Below, piece after piece: positions 1-4,142 of a DNA stretch of 5,335 nucleotides. This DNA is from Candidatus Kapaibacterium sp. (GTDB taxonomy: Bacteria; Bacteroidota; Ignavibacteria; Kapaibacteriales; UBA2268): the NCBI GenBank assembly GCA_028691175.1, contig JAQUZU010000121.1, positions 1-5,335 of the forward strand, written 5' to 3'. Every line of letters begins with the position of its first letter. The first letter of the stretch is position 1. Both the position numbers and the translations under genes were made by a program. A model generated the notes under the pieces. That model searched no databases, was not told the origin of the DNA, and worked only from the letters and a program-made list of their open reading frames with translations.

Positions 1-33
1 GCTTATTTACAATTTTTTTATATCATAATTCAT

Positions 34-64
34 TTTACAATTTACTATCAAACACCTATATAAT
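34..64 (+). promoter_or_regulatory. Possible promoter of the STAS-DUF5683 gene pair
   Basis: A perfect TATAAT lies at 59-64 and a TTTACA at 34-39, giving a 19-base spacer, which is longer than the usual 17. The site is about 57 bases upstream of the preferred STAS start (121) and 30 bases upstream of the alternative start (94). The region is very AT-rich, so chance matches are likely, and Bacteroidota often use a different consensus (TTTG / TAnnTTTG) that I do not see clearly here. Position and the -10 match are the only support. Confidence 0.3.
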
Positions 65-69
65 ATTTT

Positions 70-82
70 CGGAAACATTCCG
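70..82 (+). repeat. Small perfect inverted repeat (CGGAA-ACA-TTCCG)
   Basis: CGGAA at 70-74 and TTCCG at 78-82 are exact reverse complements around a 3-base loop (ACA). It begins 6 bases after the TATAAT at 59-64, so it would sit over the transcription start or at the 5' end of the mRNA. It could be a small operator half-site pair or a short 5' hairpin. A 5-base stem can arise by chance, so the repeat itself is certain but its function is speculative. Confidence 0.3.
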
Positions 83-120
83 TCTTTAAAATCATGTTTC
101 ACAAAACTAAAATATACAAT

Positions 121-468
121 ATGATTAACATTACTTTTGATCAAAAAGGCACATATCAGATTATTCATCTCAATGGCGAGTTTATCGGCGGGGCCGAAAC
201 CGACGACTTACGTAAGGCTTTGACCGATGCTGCAAAAAGTAAAATCAACAACGCTATTTTGGATTTAAGCGGGGTAACTTTCCTGAATTCAATGACTCTC
301 GGCGTACTGCTTTCTGCAAACGCTCTGTTTCATCATCAAGGCGGAAAAGTCGTTTTGGCAAATCCGAGTTCATACGTAAAGTCTATTTTCGAAACCACAA
401 AGTTAACTCTGATTTTTACAATCGACAATTCGATAGAAGACGCGGTTGAATCGTTAGCAAAGCAATAG
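121..468 (+). CDS. Single-domain STAS protein, anti-sigma-factor-antagonist type
   Basis: A cytoplasmic STAS-domain protein of 115 residues, the size of stand-alone members such as SpoIIAA and RsbV, which bind anti-sigma factors or other partners in phosphorylation-controlled partner switching. Visible features are the N-terminal strands (ITFDQKGTYQIIHLNGEF), the central strand ILDLSGVTF, then LNSMTLGVLLSA at the start of the key helix, and a C-terminal part with KVVLANPS and the amphipathic end. In the family the loop usually reads D-S-S-G-L-G with the second serine phosphorylated; here it is N56-S57-M58-T59-L60-G61, so that serine is methionine. I chose the ATG at 121 because the domain starts there; an in-frame ATG at 94 would add nine residues (MFHKTKIYN). 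Neither start has a clear Shine-Dalgarno. The next gene begins 3 bases after the stop, so the two are probably co-transcribed. The partner is unknown: no kinase, phosphatase or sigma factor is in the window. Confidence 0.88.
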   Translation: MINITFDQKGTYQIIHLNGEFIGGAETDDLRKALTDAAKSKINNAILDLSGVTFLNSMTLGVLLSANALFHHQGGKVVLANPSSYVKSIFETTKLTLIFTIDNSIEDAVESLAKQ

Positions 469-471
469 CAA

Positions 472-1008
472 ATGAATAAATTTTCCGGATTGATAAAGTT
501 TTTTGCCTTTGCAATTTGTTCTTGCTGTCTTGTAGCAACATGTTTTGCTCAAGACAGCACGCACACAACCAAAGCGGAAGTCTTCAAAATGCAAAAATCG
601 CCAACCGGAGCGATAGTTCGCTCGCTAATCCTACCCGGGTGGGGACAATATTATGTTGAATCATACTGGAAAATCCCGCTATTTCTCGGTGCGGCGGGTA
701 CATGTGCGTATTTTATAATAGATAACAACAATTCGTTTAACGCCAAAAAAGATCAAATCGCCAAGCTTGCGAGCGAAAATCCAAACGACCCATACCTCGA
801 TTTATATAAACGCCAGCGCGAAGTATATCGCGACAATCGCGACCAAGCCACATTTTTCCTTGCCGGCGTATACATTTTAGCGGCAGTAGATGCTTATGTC
901 GGAGCACATCTTTTCGATTTTGATGTAAGCGATAAAATTTCTTTTAATCTCGTCCCGACTAATCAAAACTCTTTCGTAAGTCTTTCGATGCGGATTAAGA
1001 TGCAATAG
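472..1008 (+). CDS. DUF5683-like exported/inner-membrane protein of unknown function
   Basis: A 178-residue protein with an N-terminal signal peptide: lysine-containing start, hydrophobic core about residues 9-23, likely cleavage after ATCFA (residue 26). A motif near residues 43-61 (SPTGAIVRSLILPGWGQYY) is typical of DUF5683 proteins common in Bacteroidota and relatives, whose role is unknown to me. It continues into a hydrophobic segment about 68-83. A polar, charged stretch (84-126, rich in K, D, R, N) separates this from a second hydrophobic segment about 127-148 (FFLAGVYILAAVDAYVGAHLF), followed by a short polar tail of about 30 residues. The layout suggests a small two-helix membrane protein with a loop between. 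The start is 3 bases after the STAS stop with no clear Shine-Dalgarno, which fits translational coupling. Its last 14 bases overlap the end of the opposite-strand gene. The family call rests on the SPT...LPGWGQYY pattern and topology and is moderately sure; function cannot be assigned. Confidence 0.8.
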   Translation: MNKFSGLIKFFAFAICSCCLVATCFAQDSTHTTKAEVFKMQKSPTGAIVRSLILPGWGQYYVESYWKIPLFLGAAGTCAYFIIDNNNSFNAKKDQIAKLASENPNDPYLDLYKRQREVYRDNRDQATFFLAGVYILAAVDAYVGAHLFDFDVSDKISFNLVPTNQNSFVSLSMRIKMQ

Positions 1009-1642
1009 ATTTTTTTGATTTCTGCATTTGCATCCGGAACGTAAAAAACACAATAAAAACGATGCTGATCATCATTCCAAACCCGATAATTCGAGTTACA
1101 ACGTCGTTCTCAGCATCAATTTTTGCTATTTTCTCCGCAATTTGCGAATTTTCATACTCGATAAAACTTTTTATATTCTGCAGAAAAATATTACGGATAA
1201 CGAACATGTTATCCAGCAAGGCATTCGTAGCACCGCGCTTATTCTTAACATTCAGATTGCCGATTACAAGTTGTAATCCGTCATGAAGTTCAGTTCTGCA
1301 GTTAAGAATTTTGTCTAACAATATCTTTTCATGTTCGTTCATCACCGAGGATTTCAACATATCCGTTACCACAGTTGCTTTTTCGGTAAATTGCTGCAAT
1401 GCCCTACCGTTTTGCTCCTGCATTTTCGGGTTATTCACCAGAATCATGTCGCGCACACGAACGGAAATCTGATTTACCTCATCGCGCAATTCGTTTGCAA
1501 TATTAATTTTCGGTATATTCTCATCGGAAATTTCCGCAAGTTTATTCTGCATGTGATGATTAAACACGAAAATAACTCCGAGCAAAATCATCAAAACGAT
1601 CCATCCGCTCAGGTAAAGTCCTAATCTGCCATTTAATTTCAT
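995..1642 (-). CDS. Membrane protein with MCP-type four-helix-bundle sensor, no HAMP or signalling domain
   Basis: A 215-residue protein resembling only the front half of a methyl-accepting chemotaxis protein. Order: short positive start (MKLNGRLGLY), membrane helix about 8-28, a long mostly helical periplasmic region about 31-182 like the 4HB_MCP sensor fold (note NIPKINIANELRDEVNQIS and VRVRDMILVNNP), membrane helix about 184-202, then a 13-residue basic tail (RMQMQKSKKSIAS). A normal receptor continues into HAMP and a long coiled-coil CheA/CheW-binding domain; none is present, and the DNA beyond the stop is the antisense of an intact gene, so a simple frameshift does not explain it. I prefer the ATG at 1642 because MCPs typically begin MKLN/K-x-RLGL and it leaves a 22-base gap after cheW; an in-frame ATG at 1705 would add 21 residues and overlap cheW by 41 bases. 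It follows cheW on the same strand, likely one transcript. It may be a decayed receptor, or a sensor acting through partner subunits. Confidence 0.8.
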   Translation of the reverse strand: MKLNGRLGLYLSGWIVLMILLGVIFVFNHHMQNKLAEISDENIPKINIANELRDEVNQISVRVRDMILVNNPKMQEQNGRALQQFTEKATVVTDMLKSSVMNEHEKILLDKILNCRTELHDGLQLVIGNLNVKNKRGATNALLDNMFVIRNIFLQNIKSFIEYENSQIAEKIAKIDAENDVVTRIIGFGMMISIVFIVFFTFRMQMQKSKKSIAS

Positions 1643-1664
1643 GACACTATCTTTCGCCAATTTG

Positions 1665-2174
1665 CTATGCAACAACAGCTGAAAGTTTATCTCGCTCTGT
1701 TGCATTAAACATTTGTTCTACATCAAGGACGATTTCAACCTTATCGCCTACTTTGCCGATTCCCTTAATAAATTTGTTATTTGTTCCTTTAATTGAAGTC
1801 GTAATTTCTTCTTCCGGAATATCCATTACTTCATTCACACTATCGACAATCAATCCGATAGACATTTCGTTCAAGATAACAATAATTATACAGGTTCTGT
1901 TTCCGTACTCTACTTCGGGCAACCCGAAACGCTTTCTCATATCAATCACCGGATAGACGCTATTGCGCAACTTAATAATTCCGGAAATATAACTTTCGGT
2001 TTCAGGCAATGGAGTAAACTTCTGCATTCCGATAATTTCATTTATATATTGAATTGGAATTGCATATTCTTCTTCAGCAATTAAGAATGAAATATACCGG
2101 TCTTTTTGGGTATCTTCATCGTCATCAAAATTTTCATCATATTCGGAATCAAAATCACTGCTATGTGCTTCCAT
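1665..2174 (-). CDS. cheW: Chemotaxis coupling protein CheW
   Basis: CheW links methyl-accepting chemotaxis receptors to the histidine kinase CheA in cytoplasmic arrays. This 169-residue protein has the CheW-like SH3-type double barrel from about residue 26 to 160: RYISFLIAEEEYAIPIQYINEII at the front, a middle motif at 65-84 (GIIKLRN...YPVIDMRKRFG), IIIVILNEMSIGLIVDSVNEVMDIP, and a final FIKGIGKVGDKVEIVLDVEQMF that matches the E. coli CheW end closely. The usual NLRG motif reads KLRN here: the arginine (R70) that matters for receptor and kinase contacts is kept, but its flanking N and G are changed. Residues 7-21 are strongly acidic (nine D/E), an extension not found in E. coli CheW. The ATG is supported by an AAGGA six bases upstream. 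The four-helix-bundle membrane protein follows 22 bases downstream. No cheA, cheY, cheR or cheB is in the window. The family call is secure; which CheA it serves is unknown. Confidence 0.95.
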   Translation of the reverse strand: MEAHSSDFDSEYDENFDDDEDTQKDRYISFLIAEEEYAIPIQYINEIIGMQKFTPLPETESYISGIIKLRNSVYPVIDMRKRFGLPEVEYGNRTCIIIVILNEMSIGLIVDSVNEVMDIPEEEITTSIKGTNNKFIKGIGKVGDKVEIVLDVEQMFNATERDKLSAVVA

Positions 2175-2179
2175 GTTTG

Positions 2180-2186
2180 TCCTTTT
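2180..2186 (-). promoter_or_regulatory. Ribosome binding site of cheW
   Basis: On the minus strand AAAAGGA lies here, with its AGGA end separated from the cheW ATG (2172-2174) by a 5-6 base spacer. This fixes the start of cheW at 2174 and shows that this organism uses Shine-Dalgarno initiation for at least some genes. Confidence 0.75.
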
Positions 2187-2349
2187 TGTTATTAGATATG
2201 CTTAATGATCATATTAAAGTAATATAAAAATAACAAGATTTTTTCTAAAATGCAAGGAATATTTTTTAATCGAGCAAGAGAAAATCAAAGTTGTATTTCT
2301 TGTACATTATTTTTTCTTTCTCTCACCTCACCGTACATGCCCAACGTAG

Positions 2350-2375
2350 AAAAAAAAGGGCGATTTAATTCGCCC
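2350..2375 (-). terminator. Rho-independent terminator of the T9SS protein-GMP-exported protein operon
   Basis: Read on the minus strand, GGGCGA pairs exactly with TCGCCC around a 6-base loop (ATTAAA) at 2358-2375, followed at once by eight Ts (2350-2357 are all A on the + strand). This is a textbook intrinsic terminator. It lies 25 bases after the stop of the small exported protein gene (2401-2946) and about 175 bases upstream of cheW, so it separates the two minus-strand transcription units. On the + strand the hairpin has no T run after it, so it is one-directional. Confidence 0.9.
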
Positions 2376-2400
2376 ATAAAATTCTCTGATTTGTTATTGC

Positions 2401-2946
2401 TTATTCTTGTGCCGCTTTTATTCGCACTGCAAGTTTATCGAGAAAGTCTTTTTCGAGCAAGCCGTTTGATTTAAAGAAATGCACAATACTTGTAACATGC
2501 GACTCGTGTCCGGACATTTTCGTGGTCATTGTCATTTCGACTACTTCCGGCTCAATTTCCTTTAAAATAAATTTATATTCGAGTCGGCCGTTTTCCCAGA
2601 CAGATCCCGGAATAAATTTCATATCATACTGGTATTTCTGAAGAGTACGATAGGTTGTATCCGAACCTTCGGTGAAAACATAATTATCAGAGCGAATCAT
2701 GCCTTTATACAAGCCTTCATCATTCTGTGAATACTTCTCGGTAGCAACATTCGCCGGCAAAGCAGCGAGATTTTCTTTGATTGCATTCCAAACAACATCA
2801 AAAGGTGCTTTATAGGTCTCAATATATTTTTCTTTAAAATATTTGAGGCGTTCGGGAATATCGTCGCCAGCGTCCTGAGCCATGAGTTGTGGCGCGATGC
2901 AAAGCAACATGCACAATGCTGACATTAAAACTGCAAATTTTTTCAT
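2401..2946 (-). CDS. Exported protein of unknown function
   Basis: A 181-residue protein I do not recognise. It has a clear Sec signal peptide: MKK start, hydrophobic core about 4-19, probable cleavage after QLMA (residue 23) leaving QDAGDD at the mature N-terminus; there is no lipobox, so it should be periplasmic or secreted as a soluble protein. The mature part has a helix-like segment at 45-62 (YKAPFDVVWNAIKENLAA), a middle region at 75-126 with aromatic strand-like stretches (DNYVF, YQYDMKF, RLEYKF), a strand-like pair around 126-142 (ILKEIEPEVVEMTMTTKM), and a C-terminal helix (163-179). The helix plus strands and the F-D-V-V-W-N-A-I pattern recall small helix-grip or BamC-like folds, but this is only an impression. 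There is no T9SS tail. The start is backed by AAGGAAA at a good distance. It is the last gene of the operon, 37 bases after the guanylyltransferase and 25 bases before the terminator hairpin. Confidence 0.85.
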   Translation of the reverse strand: MKKFAVLMSALCMLLCIAPQLMAQDAGDDIPERLKYFKEKYIETYKAPFDVVWNAIKENLAALPANVATEKYSQNDEGLYKGMIRSDNYVFTEGSDTTYRTLQKYQYDMKFIPGSVWENGRLEYKFILKEIEPEVVEMTMTTKMSGHESHVTSIVHFFKSNGLLEKDFLDKLAVRIKAAQE

Positions 2947-2950
2947 ATTA

Positions 2951-2957
2951 TTTCCTT
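2951..2957 (-). promoter_or_regulatory. Ribosome binding site of the exported protein
   Basis: AAGGAAA on the minus strand lies 4 bases before the ATG at 2944-2946; counted from its AGGA core the spacing is 6 bases. It confirms the start that gives an intact signal peptide. Confidence 0.75.
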
Positions 2958-2983
2958 TTTTTAGTCAAAACTCTCTTCATCTA

Positions 2984-4132
2984 TTAGACGAATTGATTGC
3001 CACTATTATTTTTCAATTCTTGAACACATTTTTTCACATCTTGAACTTTTTCTTTCGGACAAATCAAGACAGCGTCTTTCGTAACAACAACGACGAAATT
3101 ATCAAGTCCGATTGCTCCTACAGCAATCTTTCCGGCAGTCTTATTAACAACAATCGTATTTTTGCAATCAATTTCAGAAATCACACCTTCTGTAATATTT
3201 CCGTTTTGATCCGGACATTTCACACGCTCCAAAGAATCCCAGGATCCGACATCGTCCCAGTGGAATTTTGCAGTAACACTATAAATTTGCTCGAATTTCT
3301 CCATCAGCCCGTAATCAATCGAAATATTCGGGAATTTTTCGAAAATATAGCCTACATTCACAGAATCAACATCATATGCATCGCTGACGAAATCGCGGTA
3401 TTCATCGGCCATATCATTAATTTTCGAACCGACTTCCGGTAAATGTTTAAGCATTCCTTCGCAGAACGTATCCAAGCGGAAAAAGAACATTCCGCTATTC
3501 CACAAATGCACGCCGGACTCCATATATACTTTTGCGGTATCCAGATCCGGTTTTTCACGAAATGACTTCACCGGCAGAATATTTATTTCCTGGTCTTTTT
3601 CCGGAGTTCCGAGCATATTCAGATTTGCCCACGAAGACGACATTTCCAAATATCCGTATCCGGTTTCGGGGCGAGTCGGCGGAATTCCAATCGTGCAAAT
3701 CGATTTGTCGATTTCGATAAAATCCATTGCCGAAGCGACTGTTTTCCGAAATTCGCGCACAGGACGAATATCCTGGTCTGCGGTCAGCACAGCGATAGAT
3801 ATTTCGTCGTCGGCAAACTGTCCGTCATATTTTGCTTTTATTACTGCAGCCGCGAGTGCCAAACACGGTGCCGTATTACGCTTGCACGGTTCGGCAATCA
3901 CATTTTCGGACGGGACTGTCGGAACTGCCCAGCGAATAGCTTTTACCAGCAGTTCGCTCGTAATAATATAAATATCTTGTCTGTCGATTAACCCGTTGAT
4001 GCGATCTATCGCCTCTTCAAGCATAATTTTATCTGAAAGTAGCGGAAGAAGTTGCTTCGGTTTTTCCATTCGGCTGAGAGGCCAAAAGCGTTCGCCCGAA
4101 CCTCCCGCCATAATAACCGCAATACGTTTCAT
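2984..4132 (-). CDS. manC: Mannose-1-phosphate guanylyltransferase (GDP-mannose pyrophosphorylase)
   Basis: This cytoplasmic enzyme joins GTP and mannose-1-phosphate to give GDP-mannose and pyrophosphate, the activated sugar for mannose, fucose and related surface glycans. The 382 residues carry the whole nucleotidyltransferase domain: GGSGERFWPLSR and KPKQ (10-27, the pyrophosphorylase signature), AEPCKRNTAPCLALAAA (80-96), the metal-site region TADQDI (117-122), GIPPTRPETGYGY (149-161), FREKPD (191-196), HLWNSGMFFF (209-218), SIDYGLMEK (271-279) and WDDVGSW (292-298). A left-handed beta-helix-like end follows (about 310-365). The phosphomannose isomerase domain of the long bifunctional form (about 470 residues) is absent, so this is the monofunctional type. 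In the metal-site motif, usually P-A/S-D-H, the histidine is Q120 and the first residue is T117; the aspartate D119 is kept. The ATG is 8 bases after the stop of the T9SS gene. The symbol manC is by function; rfbM or cpsB are also used for such genes. Confidence 0.94.
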   Translation of the reverse strand: MKRIAVIMAGGSGERFWPLSRMEKPKQLLPLLSDKIMLEEAIDRINGLIDRQDIYIITSELLVKAIRWAVPTVPSENVIAEPCKRNTAPCLALAAAVIKAKYDGQFADDEISIAVLTADQDIRPVREFRKTVASAMDFIEIDKSICTIGIPPTRPETGYGYLEMSSSWANLNMLGTPEKDQEINILPVKSFREKPDLDTAKVYMESGVHLWNSGMFFFRLDTFCEGMLKHLPEVGSKINDMADEYRDFVSDAYDVDSVNVGYIFEKFPNISIDYGLMEKFEQIYSVTAKFHWDDVGSWDSLERVKCPDQNGNITEGVISEIDCKNTIVVNKTAGKIAVGAIGLDNFVVVVTKDAVLICPKEKVQDVKKCVQELKNNSGNQFV

Positions 4133-4138
4133 GTGTAT

Positions 4139-4142
4139 TCCT
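4139..4142 (-). promoter_or_regulatory. Ribosome binding site of manC, overlapping the upstream stop codon
   Basis: AGGA on the minus strand (4142-4139) shares bases with the TAG stop of the T9SS gene (4143-4141) and sits 6 bases before the manC ATG (4132-4130). Ribosomes ending translation of the secreted protein would therefore be placed on the manC start, which suggests translational coupling and a shared transcript. Confidence 0.7.

Noticed and set aside
495..549. Lipoprotein signal in the DUF5683-like protein (several cysteines at residues 16-24)
   Set aside because: None of the cysteines is preceded by a proper L-[AS]-[GA] lipobox; cleavage after ATCFA by ordinary signal peptidase fits better.
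1028..1624. Several + strand open frames across the 4HB membrane protein and another at 1753-1956 across cheW
   Set aside because: They are antisense to genes with domain support, overlap each other, and have no ribosome sites or recognisable content.
1643..1705. Upstream start (ATG at 1705) for the 4HB membrane protein
   Set aside because: It would overlap cheW by 41 bases and put 21 polar residues before a typical MCP N-terminus (MKLNGRLGLYL); the ATG at 1642 fits the family better.
2211..2239. Sigma-70-like promoter for cheW on the minus strand (TAATAT at 2216-2211)
   Set aside because: No convincing -35 lies at the right distance: the nearest TTGTTA leaves only a 14-base spacer, and the region is so AT-rich that -10 matches are expected by chance.
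2250..2474. + strand open frame of 74 codons in the gap before cheW
   Set aside because: It runs through the terminator hairpin and into the antisense of the exported protein gene, and has no family resemblance; the gap 2175-2400 is better read as leader plus terminator.
2882..3442. Open frame of 186 codons on the + strand
   Set aside because: It is antisense to manC and to the start of the exported protein gene, both of which have clear family or signal-peptide evidence; its translation has no recognisable motifs and no good ribosome site.
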